Source: Comamonas sp. lk (GTDB taxonomy: Bacteria > Pseudomonadota > Gammaproteobacteria > Burkholderiales > Burkholderiaceae_C). From it: a stretch of DNA of 64,000 nt. How positions within the stretch are numbered: position 1 is the first letter of the stretch; each line of letters begins with the position of its first letter. Made by a program: the position numbers and the translations under genes. The notes under the pieces were generated by a model. The model was given only the letters and a program-made list of their open reading frames with translations. It searched no databases and was not told the origin of the DNA. This document shows positions 32,868 through 41,892 of the stretch, piece by piece. The DNA lies in NCBI GenBank assembly GCA_945925985.1, contig CAMELV010000001.1, forward strand, positions 62,001 through 126,000. Reading direction: 5' to 3'.

Positions 32868-33667
32868 GCGCCGCCCACATGCCGCTGGACACCCGCCTGC
32901 ATGAGCTGCTGCGCAGCGGTCGGCGCCTGCGGGGCATCTTCAATGGCATTCCCTCACCGGCACTGGTGGAGATGTGCGCCTTTGCCGGCTTTGATTTCCT
33001 CATCATCGACAACGAGCACGGCAGCGCCGGCATCGAAACCACCGAGCACATGCTGAGGGCCGCCCGCGCCAGCGGCCTGCCCGCACTGGTGCGCTGCCTG
33101 GAGCACGACATTGCCCGCACGCTGGATATCGGCGCCGGCGGCGTGCAGATCCCGATGGTCAACACCGCCGCCCACGCCGCCGCGCTGGTGCAACGCGTCA
33201 AGTACCCCTTGCCCCCCGGCGCCGAGGGCATCAGCGGGCAGCGTGGCAGTGCGTTTTCGACCCGCGCCGCCGGCTACGGCGCCTTTGGCGGGCCAGCACA
33301 CACCCAACGCAGCAACGAGGGTGTGGTGCTGGTGGTGATGGTGGAAACGCCTGAGGGTGTGGCCAATGCCGCCGCCATTGCCGCCGTGCCCGGGGTGGAC
33401 GCGGTGTTTGTTGGCCCGAACGACCTGGCGCACAGCATGGGCCATGAGAACCGCTTCCACGATGCGCCGGTGCAGGCCGCGATCGAGCGCACGATCAAGG
33501 CCGTGGCCGCTGCCGGCAAGTGCCCGGGTGTGCTGGCGCTGACCCATGAGGACGAAGACCGCTACGCCGACTGGGGCGCCCGCTATTTCGCCACCGTGAC
33601 CACGGGTGTGATCAACAAGGCGCTCAAGGAAGCCGCGCAGGGTGGCCGCGCCGCGCTCAACTACTGA
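32864..33667 (+). CDS. HpcH/HpaI-family aldolase
   Basis: This 267-residue class II aldolase has LIIDNEHGSAG (catalytic His/metal region near residue 51), VQIPMVNTAAHAAALV, and VDAVFVGPNDLAHSMG, a family signature. Such enzymes cleave 2-keto-3-deoxy acids or related compounds to pyruvate, or a related 2-keto acid, and an aldehyde. As the last gene of the locus it suggests the pathway ends in retro-aldol cleavage. The stop precedes a convergent ABC exporter gene by 15 bases. Confidence 0.85.
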   Translation: MSAAHMPLDTRLHELLRSGRRLRGIFNGIPSPALVEMCAFAGFDFLIIDNEHGSAGIETTEHMLRAARASGLPALVRCLEHDIARTLDIGAGGVQIPMVNTAAHAAALVQRVKYPLPPGAEGISGQRGSAFSTRAAGYGAFGGPAHTQRSNEGVVLVVMVETPEGVANAAAIAAVPGVDAVFVGPNDLAHSMGHENRFHDAPVQAAIERTIKAVAAAGKCPGVLALTHEDEDRYADWGARYFATVTTGVINKALKEAAQGGRAALNY

Positions 33668-33682
33668 GCCCGACTCAGAGCC

Positions 33683-35524
33683 CTACTGAGCCGCCAGAAA
33701 ATCGCCGGTCTGGCGGCGCCACAGGTCGGCATACAAGCCACCCTGAGCCAGCAACTCGGCGTGGCTGCCGGCTTCAACGATGCGGCCCTGGTCCAGCACC
33801 AGCAGCCGGTCCATGCGGGCTATGGTGGACAAGCGGTGAGCAATGGCGATCACGGTCTTGCCCTGCATCAGGTCCAGCAGCTGCGCCTGGATGGCCTGTT
33901 CCACCTCGCTGTCAAGGGCCGATGTCGCCTCGTCCAGCACCAGCAGTGGCGCATCCTTCAGCACTACCCGGGCAATCGCGATGCGCTGGCGCTGGCCGCC
34001 AGACAGCTTGACGCCGCGCTCGCCGACGCGGGCGTCCAGCCCGGTGCGGCCGTCGGGGTCGCGCAGGCCCTGCACAAAATCCAGCGCCTGCGCTTTGGCG
34101 GCGGCTGCCGTCACCTGCGCGCGGCTGGCACCGGGCCGGCCGTAGGCGATGTTGTCGGCTACCGAGCGATGCAGCAGCGAGGTGTCTTGCGTCACCATGC
34201 CGATCTGTGCGCGCACGCTGTCCTGGCTGCAGGCCGCGGCGTCCTGCCCGTCGATCAGGATGCGGCCGCTGCTGGGCTCAAAAAAGCGCAACAACAGGTG
34301 AACCAGTGTGGACTTGCCGGCGCCCGAGCGGCCGACCAGCCCGATGCGCTCGCCCGGGCGGATGGTGAGCGTGATGTCCTGCAGTACCGGGCGGCCAGCC
34401 GAGTAGGCAAAGCTGAGCTGCTCAAAGCGGATCTCGCCCTGGGTCACCTGCAGCGCCGGCGCACCGGGGCGGTCGGGCTGGCCCAGCGGGCGGGCGATGC
34501 TGTCCATACCCTCCTGCACCACGCCCACGTTCTCAAAAATGCCGGCCACCTCCCACGACACCCAGCCCGCCGTGCTGGTGATCTGCCAGGCCAGCGGCAG
34601 CGCCATGGCAAACACGCCCACCTCCAGCCGCTGGGCCTGCCACAGCCACAGGCCCACCGCGGCGGTGGCCACCATCAGCAGCGCGTTCATCAGCCACAGG
34701 GTCCAGATGAAGCGCGTCACCATCCGCATGTGGCCGGCCATCGAGCCCTGGTGCGCCGTGATCACCTCGCGCACATGCTGGTCCTCGTCGCTGGGGCGCG
34801 CGAACAGCTTCACCGTCAGGATGTTGCTGTAGCTGTCCACCACCCGGGCCATCACGCGCGAGCGGTCGGCCGAGCTGGCTCGGGCCAGGTCGCGCAGCCG
34901 GGGCACAAAGTAGCGCAGAAACAGCACATAGCCGGCAAACCAGGCCAGCGTGGGCAGCGCCAGCCGCCAGTCGGCCTGCGCCAGCAGCACCAGGCTGGCC
35001 AGCCCGTAGATCAGGATGTACCAGACCGAGCGCACGCCCTGCACCGCGCTCTCGCGCAGGGCGTTGCCGGTCTGCATCACCCGGTTGGCGATGCGCCCGG
35101 CAAAGTCGTCCTGAAAAAACGGCCAGCTTTGCCGCACCACGTGCCAGTGGTTCTGCCAGCGCACCAGACTGGTGAAACCCGGCATCACCGCATTGAAGCG
35201 CAGCAGGCTGTCCAGCAGCAAAATCAGTGGACGCACCACCAGCATGAAGACCAGCATGGCCAGCAGCGTCGGCCCGGCCTGCGCCAGCGCGGCGGCCCGA
35301 TCGCTCGCGCCCATCAAGGCCACCAGCCGGCCCAGCAACACCGGCAGCACGGTGTCGCTCAGCGCCACCAGCAAGCAGCTCAGCAGCATGGCGGCAAACA
35401 AACCGCGTGCCTGGCGCACAAAATGCCAGTAAAACGCCAGCAGCCCCGGTGGCGGCGCTTCGGGCGGAGGGGTGGCCGTGGCTTGGATGCCGGCTTCGAA
35501 GCGGCGAAACAGTGCGCTGAACAT
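33683..35524 (-). CDS. ABC exporter, fused membrane and ATPase domains
   Basis: This 613-residue half-transporter has an N-terminal six-helix membrane domain (about 30-340) and a C-terminal nucleotide-binding domain. Motifs are GRSGAGKST, the signature LSGGQRQRIAIARVVL, Walker B PLLVLDEATSALD and the H-loop AHRLSTIAR. It works as a homodimer exporting a lipid, peptide or drug-like molecule; substrate unknown. The downstream end is convergent with the catabolic locus. The upstream lipoprotein gene is co-directional, so the two may share a transcript. Confidence 0.9.
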   Translation of the reverse strand: MFSALFRRFEAGIQATATPPPEAPPPGLLAFYWHFVRQARGLFAAMLLSCLLVALSDTVLPVLLGRLVALMGASDRAAALAQAGPTLLAMLVFMLVVRPLILLLDSLLRFNAVMPGFTSLVRWQNHWHVVRQSWPFFQDDFAGRIANRVMQTGNALRESAVQGVRSVWYILIYGLASLVLLAQADWRLALPTLAWFAGYVLFLRYFVPRLRDLARASSADRSRVMARVVDSYSNILTVKLFARPSDEDQHVREVITAHQGSMAGHMRMVTRFIWTLWLMNALLMVATAAVGLWLWQAQRLEVGVFAMALPLAWQITSTAGWVSWEVAGIFENVGVVQEGMDSIARPLGQPDRPGAPALQVTQGEIRFEQLSFAYSAGRPVLQDITLTIRPGERIGLVGRSGAGKSTLVHLLLRFFEPSSGRILIDGQDAAACSQDSVRAQIGMVTQDTSLLHRSVADNIAYGRPGASRAQVTAAAAKAQALDFVQGLRDPDGRTGLDARVGERGVKLSGGQRQRIAIARVVLKDAPLLVLDEATSALDSEVEQAIQAQLLDLMQGKTVIAIAHRLSTIARMDRLLVLDQGRIVEAGSHAELLAQGGLYADLWRRQTGDFLAAQ

Positions 35525-35530
35525 CGGCGC

Positions 35531-36412
35531 TCAGCGCCGCTGCGCCATCAAGGCCCGCAGGTCGGTCTCGTAGCCTTTCAGGGTCTCCAGTGCCTTACTG
35601 CGCTGGCCGGGGCTGGTGCTGTTGTGCAACGCTGCGTAAGTGCGGCAGTTTTCTTGAAGGAGCTTGATTTGTTGGCTGCGATAGATGGGGTCGGGTGAGC
35701 TCACGGCGCGATCGAGCAGACCACGCGCCTCCAAGCGGTTGCGCTCGGCGCCAAGCCCGCCGCTCTGGATCAGGCGCAGGGTTTGCAGGGTGTCGGTATG
35801 GCGCCGCTGCGATTCGCGGTAGCTCATTTCGGCGTCATATCGGGATGCGGCCACGGCCTCGCGCACGATGGCACGCTGTGTCGCATCGAGCCGGCCGTAC
35901 AGGCCCTCAGCTCGGTCTACCAGCCGCTTGACGTGACGCGCGCGTCTCTCGCCCTGGGTGCCGTCCAGCCATTCCTCGCGCCAGGTTTCGCTGCGCTTGT
36001 CGAGCTGACGCGCCAGTTGCGCCAGCTGCTCGGGCTTGAGCAACAGGGTGACCGCGCTCAGGGTCGGCTCGGCCTGCTCGGCGGCCGCATTGAGCCGAGG
36101 CAGAAATTCGTTGTAGAGCTCGCACAGTTGTTCGGGCGTGACGTTCCCAGGCGTCAGGCGTTGCAACTTGTCGAGCAAACCCAAGTAGATGGGCAGCTCG
36201 TTGTTGCGGTGCCAGGCGTGCAAAGCGACCAGGTCCGCCCTGACCCGAGTGGTTTGTGCCTCAGAGAAATCAAAGTAGCTGTCTAGCCACCAGTAAGCCA
36301 GCTCTGGGGCCTGGCTGTAGCCGAGCCGTACCGCGCTGCAGCCTGACAGCAGCAGCGCCAGCAGCAGGCCGATAATGCGGAAAACGCGGACACTGAAAAG
36401 GGTGGCATTCAT
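35531..36412 (-). CDS. DUF6279-type lipoprotein
   Basis: This 293-residue protein has a lipoprotein signal peptide with lipobox LLLSGC (about residues 20-25), followed by LAYWWLDSYFDFSEAQTTRV, a block I associate with the DUF6279 family. The rest is mostly helical and charged. Function unknown; location is probably outer membrane. The start at 36412 is the one that gives a lipoprotein signal, and its CAT overlaps the ATG of glmU (36411) so that the two starts share CATG. Confidence 0.7.
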   Translation of the reverse strand: MNATLFSVRVFRIIGLLLALLLSGCSAVRLGYSQAPELAYWWLDSYFDFSEAQTTRVRADLVALHAWHRNNELPIYLGLLDKLQRLTPGNVTPEQLCELYNEFLPRLNAAAEQAEPTLSAVTLLLKPEQLAQLARQLDKRSETWREEWLDGTQGERRARHVKRLVDRAEGLYGRLDATQRAIVREAVAASRYDAEMSYRESQRRHTDTLQTLRLIQSGGLGAERNRLEARGLLDRAVSSPDPIYRSQQIKLLQENCRTYAALHNSTSPGQRSKALETLKGYETDLRALMAQRR

Positions 36413-37847
36413 GGCGAGAAGCATTTCAGACATAGGCACAGGGCAAGGTCCCGTGGATGTGGTCATTATGGCCGCGGGCAAAGGTACCCGTATGAAGAGC
36501 CGCCTGCCCAAGGTCTTGCACCGTTTGGCGGGGCGCTCTCTGGTGCAGCATGTGGTGGACACGGCGGCTGAGTTACAGGCCCGTCAGGTGGTGCTGGTCA
36601 CCGGCCACGGCGCTATAGAAGTTGAAGCGCACTTGGCCCAATCCACGCGGCCTGGCGCCCTATTTAATCCCCAATTTGTACGTCAGGAGCCGCAGCTGGG
36701 CACGGGTCACGCGGTGATGCAGGCGCTGCCCTGCCTGGCCGATGACGGCACGGTGGTGGTCTTGTCGGGTGACGTACCACTGACGCGAGCGGACACCTTG
36801 CGCCTGCTGCTGTCTGCCAGTGGCGGCACCCGGCTGGCCCTGCTGACCATCGACTTCGCCAACCCGACCGGCTATGGCCGCATCGTGCGCGTTGGTGATG
36901 CCGTGCAGGCCATCGTCGAACACAAAGACGCCAGCCCCGCGCAACGCCAGATCACCGAGGTTTACAGCGGCATCATGGCGGTGCCGGCCCACATGCTCAA
37001 GGGCTGGCTGGGCCGGTTGGACACCCACAACGCCCAGGGCGAGTACTACCTGACCGACATCGTCAAGTTTGCTGTGGCAGATGGCGTGCCGGTGGTGGCG
37101 CACCGCATTGACGACGCGCTGGAGGTGGCCGGCGTCAACAGCCCGGTGCAACTGGCCGAGCTGGAGCGGGCCTGGCAAAAGCAGGTGGCGCTGCAGCTGA
37201 TGACCGACGGTGTGCGCCTGGCCGACCCGGCGCGGCTGGATGTGCGCGGCACTCTGACCTGCGGCCAGGATGTGTCAATTGACGTGAATTGCGTGTTTGA
37301 GGGCCAGGTGTCGTTGGGCGAGGGTGTGAGCATCGGCGCCAATTGCGTGATCATCAATGCCAGCATAGCCGCCGGCGCGGTGATTCACCCTTTCACGCAC
37401 ATTGAAGGTGGTGCGCCTGGTAGCAAGGATACGGTTGAGGTCGGCACCGGTGCGCTGGTCGGCCCCTTTGCGCGGCTGCGCCCAGGCGCCCGGCTGGGCG
37501 AGCAGGTGCACATCGGTAATTTTGTCGAAGTTAAAAACTCCACCCTGGCCAAGGGCGCCAAGGCCAACCACCTGGCCTACCTGGGCGACGCGGTGGTGGG
37601 TGAGCGCGTCAACTACGGCGCCGGCAGCATCACCGCCAACTACGACGGCGCCTTCAAACACCGCACCACCATCGAGGCGGATGTGCACATTGGCAGCAAC
37701 TGTGTGCTGATTGCACCGGTCACCATCGGCGCCGGCGGTACGGTAGGCGGTGGCTCCACCGTTACCAAAGACACGCCGCCCGGCGCGCTGACGGTGGCCC
37801 GTGGCAAGCAGGTCAGCATCCCCAACTGGCAGCGCCCCAGCAAATGA
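36411..37847 (+). CDS. glmU: Bifunctional N-acetylglucosamine-1-P uridyltransferase / glucosamine-1-P acetyltransferase
   Basis: This 478-residue cytoplasmic enzyme makes UDP-GlcNAc for cell wall and LPS. The N-terminal uridyltransferase domain has VVIMAAGKGTRMKSRLPKVL, QLGTGHAV and SGDVPL; the C-terminal left-handed beta-helix acetyltransferase has VGPFARLRPGA and NYGAGSITANYDG. The first about 18 residues before VVIMAAG are longer than usual, so a start at a GTG just before that motif (about 36456) is an alternative; that would also remove the overlap with the divergent lipoprotein gene. glmS lies 1.4 kb downstream. Confidence 0.93.
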   Translation: MARSISDIGTGQGPVDVVIMAAGKGTRMKSRLPKVLHRLAGRSLVQHVVDTAAELQARQVVLVTGHGAIEVEAHLAQSTRPGALFNPQFVRQEPQLGTGHAVMQALPCLADDGTVVVLSGDVPLTRADTLRLLLSASGGTRLALLTIDFANPTGYGRIVRVGDAVQAIVEHKDASPAQRQITEVYSGIMAVPAHMLKGWLGRLDTHNAQGEYYLTDIVKFAVADGVPVVAHRIDDALEVAGVNSPVQLAELERAWQKQVALQLMTDGVRLADPARLDVRGTLTCGQDVSIDVNCVFEGQVSLGEGVSIGANCVIINASIAAGAVIHPFTHIEGGAPGSKDTVEVGTGALVGPFARLRPGARLGEQVHIGNFVEVKNSTLAKGAKANHLAYLGDAVVGERVNYGAGSITANYDGAFKHRTTIEADVHIGSNCVLIAPVTIGAGGTVGGGSTVTKDTPPGALTVARGKQVSIPNWQRPSK

Positions 37848-38608
37848 GCCAGGCCGCAGAGCCGCCCGATCAGCGTATTGAACGGCTGGAGCGCGAGTTG
37901 CGCCTGGCCCGTGCCGAACTGGACGAGTTCACCCGCGCCGTCTCGCACGACCTGCGAGCCCCCTTGCGCCACCTGGGTGCCTACACCCAGATTCTGCGCG
38001 AAGACCTGCCGGAACCCCAATTGGCGCAGGCACTGCCGCACCTGGACCGCATCAGCGAGGCGGCGCGCTTGATGGGGCAACAGATTGACGGGCTGATGCG
38101 GTTGGCCCAACGCGGGCAAGCCCCCTTGCAGCCCGAGCCGGTGGATGTCGGCGCCCTGGCGCAGGCGGTTTACACCGCGCTGCGGTCTGAGCCCGGGCCA
38201 GACACCGCCGACGGGCCTGCCGCGCGGTCGATTGATTGGCAGGTGGCGCCAGGCATCCCATCAATGCTGGCCGACGCCACCCTGATGCGCGACGCCCTGA
38301 CGCAGTTGCTGGCCAACGCGCTCAAGTTCACCCGGCCGCGTCCGCAGGCGCGCATCAGTCTGACTGGCCGCCAAGAGATTGGTCAGTGTGTGCTCACAGT
38401 GGCGGATAACGGCGTCGGCTTTAACCCAGCGTACGAGGCCCGGCTGTTCCAGCCCTTTTCTAGGCTGCACAGTCCCAAGGCTTTTGAGGGCCTGGGCCTG
38501 GGCCTGGCCATCACCCGCAAGATCATCGAACGCCATGGTGGTCACATCGAGGCCAGCGGTGTGCCAGACGGCGGCTGCCGGATTAGCGTTACCTTGCCGT
38601 TGGCTTGA
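37844..38608 (+). CDS. Sensor histidine kinase (small, soluble)
   Basis: This 254-residue protein has no membrane segment. It starts with a coiled coil (RIERLERELRLARAELDEF), has the H-box AVSHDLRAPLRHL (His about residue 36) and an HATPase domain with LANALKFT (N box), ADNGVGF (G1) and GLGLAITRKIIERHGG (G2). It resembles the phytochrome-like or bacteriophytochrome-type HWE/HisKA cores without the sensor domain. It overlaps glmU by ATGA. No response regulator is adjacent. Confidence 0.85.
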   Translation: MSQAAEPPDQRIERLERELRLARAELDEFTRAVSHDLRAPLRHLGAYTQILREDLPEPQLAQALPHLDRISEAARLMGQQIDGLMRLAQRGQAPLQPEPVDVGALAQAVYTALRSEPGPDTADGPAARSIDWQVAPGIPSMLADATLMRDALTQLLANALKFTRPRPQARISLTGRQEIGQCVLTVADNGVGFNPAYEARLFQPFSRLHSPKAFEGLGLGLAITRKIIERHGGHIEASGVPDGGCRISVTLPLA

Positions 38609-38620
38609 GCAGGGTGTCAC

Positions 38621-39109
38621 TCAGGCCGTGGGCAGTGGCAACACCGCGCCAAACTTGCTGCGCTTGACGCTGAAAAACGCCTTGACGTTGCGCACATTGG
38701 CATCTGCAGTGAACAGTCGCTGCGTCAGCGCCAGGTAGGCGGGCATGTTGGCGGTGTGCACCACCAAGCAAAAATCCGGCCCGGGTGAGACGCGGTAGCA
38801 CTGTTGCACCGCGTCGTCGGGTGCCACCTTGGCCTCAAAAGCCTCCAGCGCAGCCTGGTCTTGCCGGTCCAGCGTCACCTCTACCACGGCGCACAGGCCG
38901 TGGCCGGCCACGCCTGCAAGTTTGTCCACACTGAGCACGGCCACCTGACGCTCGATCCAACCGGCATCAAGCAGACGCTTGACGCGCCGCAGGCAGGTGG
39001 GGGGTGACACATGCACCCGCTCGGCCAGCGCCAGATTGCTCAGTGAGGCATCAAGCTGCAGTTGTGCGAGCAGGGCCAAGTCAATCGCATCAAGTGTGAT
39101 TTGTTCCAT
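38621..39109 (-). CDS. Lrp/AsnC-family transcriptional regulator
   Basis: This 162-residue regulator has an N-terminal winged helix-turn-helix (LSNLALAERVHVSPPTCLRRV, residues about 23-43, DNA contact) and a C-terminal RAM/AsnC ligand domain (YRVSPGPDFCLVVHTANM). It senses an amino acid and controls metabolism genes. The gene is divergent from glmS, with a strongly AT-rich shared region between (39110-39242). Confidence 0.88.
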   Translation of the reverse strand: MEQITLDAIDLALLAQLQLDASLSNLALAERVHVSPPTCLRRVKRLLDAGWIERQVAVLSVDKLAGVAGHGLCAVVEVTLDRQDQAALEAFEAKVAPDDAVQQCYRVSPGPDFCLVVHTANMPAYLALTQRLFTADANVRNVKAFFSVKRSKFGAVLPLPTA

Positions 39110-39242
39110 ATAAACTATACATTTGAAATAATTATACTGATTCAGAGATCTATGAAATTATTAATCAAAAAAATATAAATTTAGATCATTTATTTCATAA
39201 ATGTGTGGCTAACATCGACTCCAAATTCAAGGAGGATGGCTG
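39110..39242. promoter_or_regulatory. AT-rich promoter region between lrp-type gene and glmS
   Basis: This 133-base divergent region is much more AT-rich than its neighbours, as expected for Lrp-type binding and two promoters. CATTTGAAATA (39119-39129) has an imperfect inverted counterpart TATTTCATAAATG at about 39191-39203. The glmS ribosome site AAGGAGG is at 39229-39235. Confidence 0.5.
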
Positions 39243-41111
39243 ATGTGTGGCATTGTTGCTGCGGTCTCGACCCGCAATATCGTTCCGATTCTGGTGCAGG
39301 GCCTGCAGCGGCTGGAATACCGGGGTTATGACTCTTGTGGCGTGGCGGTGCACACCAGCGGCCTGCAGCGGGCGCGCAGCACCGAGCGCGTGGCCGAGTT
39401 ACTGGGTCAAGTGACACAGAATCATCTGGAAGGCGCGACCGGCATCGCCCACACGCGATGGGCCACCCATGGCGCACCGGTGGTGCACAACGCCCACCCC
39501 CACTTCAGCCACGGCCCCGGGGCTGATGCCGCCAGCCGCCCTGGCCGGGTGGCCTTGGTGCACAACGGCATCATTGAAAACCATGATGAACTGCGCGCCA
39601 GCCTGCAGGCGCGCGGCTATGTGTTTCAGAGCCAGACCGACACCGAGGTCATTGCTCATCTGGTGGACAGTCTGTACGACGGCGACCTGTTTGAGGCCGT
39701 CAAGGCCGCCATCAGTCAGTTGCAAGGCGCCTACGCCATCGCGGTGTTTTGCAAGGACGAGCCACACCGGTTGATAGGCGCGCGCGCCGGCTCTCCGCTC
39801 ATCCTGGGCGTGGGCCATGGCGTCGCTGAACATTTTCTGGCCAGCGACGCCATGGCCCTGGCCGGCGTGACCGACCAGATCGTGTACCTGGAAGAAGGCG
39901 ACGTGGTCGACCTGCAGCTGGGCAAATACTGGCTGGTGGACAAGGCACACAAGCCGCTCACGCCTGCGCAACGTCCTGTGAAAACTGTGCTGGCGCACAG
40001 CGGTGCGGCCGAGCTGGGCCCCTACCGGCATTACATGCAAAAAGAGATTTTTGAGCAGCCGCGGGCCATTGCCGACACGCTGGAGGGGGTGGAGGGCATT
40101 GCGCCTGAGCTGTTTGACGGCAGCCAGACCAGCGCGGCGCGCGTGTTCAAGGGCATTGATTCGGTGCTGATCCTGGCCTGTGGCACCAGCTACTACAGCG
40201 GCTGCACCGCCAAGTACTGGCTGGAGAGCATTGCCAAAATACCGACCCAGGTGGAGGTGGCCAGCGAATACCGCTACCGCGACTCGGTGCCCAACCCGCG
40301 CACGCTGGTGGTCACCATCACCCAGTCAGGCGAAACGGCCGACACCCTGGCTGCGCTGCGCCACGCGCAAAGCCTGGGCATGACGCACACCCTGACCATC
40401 TGCAACGTGGCCACCAGCGCCATGGTGCGCGAATGCGAGTTGGCCTACATCACCCGAGCCGGGGTCGAGATCGGCGTGGCCAGCACCAAGGCCTTCACCG
40501 CCCAGCTGGCTGGCCTGTTCTTGCTGACACTGGCGCTGGCGCAGGCGCGCGGCCACTTGAACGATGCCGAAGAGGCGCGCCACCTCAAGGCCATGCGCCA
40601 CCTGCCTGCCGCGTTACAGGCCGTACTGGCGCTGGAGCCCCAGCTGATGGCCTGGGCCGACGACTTCGCCACCAAGGACAACGCCCTGTTTCTGGGCCGC
40701 GGCCTGCATTACCCGATTGCCTTGGAGGGTGCGCTCAAGCTCAAGGAAATCAGCTACATCCATGCCGAGGCCTATCCGGCCGGCGAGCTCAAGCATGGCC
40801 CGCTGGCGCTGGTGACGGCCGCCATGCCGGTGGTGACGGTGGCACCCAACGACGCACTGCTGGAAAAGCTGAAAAGCAATATGCACGAGGTGCGCGCCCG
40901 CGGCGGCGTGCTGTATGTGCTGGCCGACGCCGACACCCGGCTGGAAAGCAGCGAGGGCCTGCACGTGATCCGCATGCCCGAGCACTACGGCGAGCTCTCA
41001 CCCCTGCTGCATGTGGTGCCCCTGCAATTGCTGGCTTATCACACCGCCTGTGTGCGCGGTACGGATGTGGACAAGCCGAGGAACCTGGCCAAGAGTGTGA
41101 CGGTGGAGTAA
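39243..41111 (+). CDS. glmS: Glutamine-fructose-6-phosphate aminotransferase (isomerizing)
   Basis: This 622-residue enzyme makes glucosamine-6-P from fructose-6-P and glutamine. The catalytic N-terminal Cys2 follows the initiator (MCGIVAAV). The glutaminase domain has [13 protein letters not shown] AHTRWATHG and GVVHNG-like VHNGIIEN, and two SIS domains follow with GTSYYSG and QSGETADT. The C-terminus ends [10 protein letters not shown] strong AAGGAGG precedes the ATG. The final 147 bases (40965-41111) are repeated at 43158-43304 with about 13 differences, which marks an insertion at the gene's end. No glmS ribozyme-like leader was seen. Confidence 0.95.
   Translation: MCGIVAAVSTRNIVPILVQGLQRLEYRGYDSCGVAVHTSGLQRARSTERVAELLGQVTQNHLEGATGIAHTRWATHGAPVVHNAHPHFSHGPGADAASRPGRVALVHNGIIENHDELRASLQARGYVFQSQTDTEVIAHLVDSLYDGDLFEAVKAAISQLQGAYAIAVFCKDEPHRLIGARAGSPLILGVGHGVAEHFLASDAMALAGVTDQIVYLEEGDVVDLQLGKYWLVDKAHKPLTPAQRPVKTVLAHSGAAELGPYRHYMQKEIFEQPRAIADTLEGVEGIAPELFDGSQTSAARVFKGIDSVLILACGTSYYSGCTAKYWLESIAKIPTQVEVASEYRYRDSVPNPRTLVVTITQSGETADTLAALRHAQSLGMTHTLTICNVATSAMVRECELAYITRAGVEIGVASTKAFTAQLAGLFLLTLALAQARGHLNDAEEARHLKAMRHLPAALQAVLALEPQLMAWADDFATKDNALFLGRGLHYPIALEGALKLKEISYIHAEAYPAGELKHGPLALVTAAMPVVTVAPNDALLEKLKSNMHEVRARGGVLYVLADADTRLESSEGLHVIRMPEHYGELSPLLHVVPLQLLAYHTACVRGTDVDKPRNLAKSVTVE
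40965..41111 (+). repeat. glmS 3' end, direct repeat copy L
   Basis: It matches 43158-43304 at about 134 of 147 positions by eye; both end at a stop codon in the same frame. See the copy R entry. Confidence 0.9.
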
Positions 41112-41205
41112 GTTTCTTTTGACCTTTTTTAGGGTCAAGACGGTTCCTACTTCCTACCTGGAAGTTCAGTTCAAGGTCAGGACCAAAGCGTTGTCCTTAG
41201 TTTGG

Positions 41206-41421
41206 ATGGATGACGAACATCAGTCGCTTGTTCAGCACATGTTGAGTCTTCAATCGGAAGGTATCAACTGCCGCCAGTTCTCAGAACTGCTGAACGCATC
41301 CGGTGCCACGAGTTGGACAGGGAAAAAGTTCTATCCAGAACTTATTCTGAAAAAACTACTATTTCAGCTCTTTCCATACGTCTGGTCGCTCTTGGAAAAG
41401 TCTATCCAAAACCTCGGCTAA
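41206..41421 (+). CDS. Small hypothetical protein
   Basis: This 71-residue reading frame (ATG 41206; a TTG start at 41119 would give 100 residues) begins shortly after glmS in lower-GC DNA. The core HQSLVQHMLSLQSEGINC...LNASGATSWTGKKF vaguely recalls helical segments of resolvase-type recombinase proteins, where a repeated LL..G....I...LN pattern occurs, but it is too short to assign. Its last 63 bases overlap the convergent GIY-YIG gene, so it may be a remnant. Confidence 0.35.
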   Translation: MDDEHQSLVQHMLSLQSEGINCRQFSELLNASGATSWTGKKFYPELILKKLLFQLFPYVWSLLEKSIQNLG

Positions 41422-41892
41422 TATTAGCTTTGGCATTTTTCGTAAGTGCTCCCAGAGATCTGAGCTATTCCGAACCAAGATCTTATCCAAAAAATTATTA
41501 GGCGGTAGAGCAAACCATATCTGTTCTGCAAATTGTTTTAGTTCCTCATCATCCCAATTCTGTAATTCAGATGATAGCCGCTCAAATCTTATTTTGCGTA
41601 GTCGTCTTACTGCTGTTTCCGGGGAAAGACTAAAGAATTCACGATTGCCGTTAACTCGGTGTTCTGCGAATTCGTCGTGTAAATAAAACTCTAACTCCTT
41701 GGGATTTTCAATTAGCAAGGAATATTCGATATGAAAAGGTGTAGGTACGCCTGTTGTAGATGAAAGCTCTGATACACGCTCTCTGACATTGCGCTCCGTT
41801 GGGCCAATCTTGACTATATTTGGCATAGACGGATTTGATAAAATATATATAAAGCCAGCAGTCGAGTTGTGTTCGTTCTGAATTATTTTCAT
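41359..41892 (-). CDS. GIY-YIG/T5orf172-like nuclease-domain protein
   Basis: This 177-residue protein has the T5orf172 variant of the GIY-YIG fold: FIYILSNPSMPNIVKIGPT (residues about 14-32) followed by VRERVSEL and an EFAEHRVNGNREFFSLS region with the metal-type Glu. The C-terminal 70 residues are helical and unassigned. Such proteins are typical accessory genes of phages, islands and defence loci. Codon use and GC are lower than the surrounding genome, supporting horizontal origin. It lies alone between the glmS 3' repeats. Confidence 0.75.
   Translation of the reverse strand: MKIIQNEHNSTAGFIYILSNPSMPNIVKIGPTERNVRERVSELSSTTGVPTPFHIEYSLLIENPKELEFYLHDEFAEHRVNGNREFFSLSPETAVRRLRKIRFERLSSELQNWDDEELKQFAEQIWFALPPNNFLDKILVRNSSDLWEHLRKMPKLILAEVLDRLFQERPDVWKELK

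Noticed and set aside
33761-35698. A 645-codon plus-strand frame opposite the ABC exporter
   Set aside because: Rich in His, Gln, Arg and Ala with no domain; it is the antisense shadow of a clear transporter gene.
41101-41145. Possible terminator after glmS (TTGACC...GGTCAA around T-rich loop)
   Set aside because: The stem is only six pairs, the T-run is in the loop and no U-tract follows, so an intrinsic terminator is not supported.
41119-41421. Reading the small post-glmS frame as a recombinase
   Set aside because: Similarity is limited to a loose helical pattern; no catalytic residues are visible and the frame overlaps a convergent gene.
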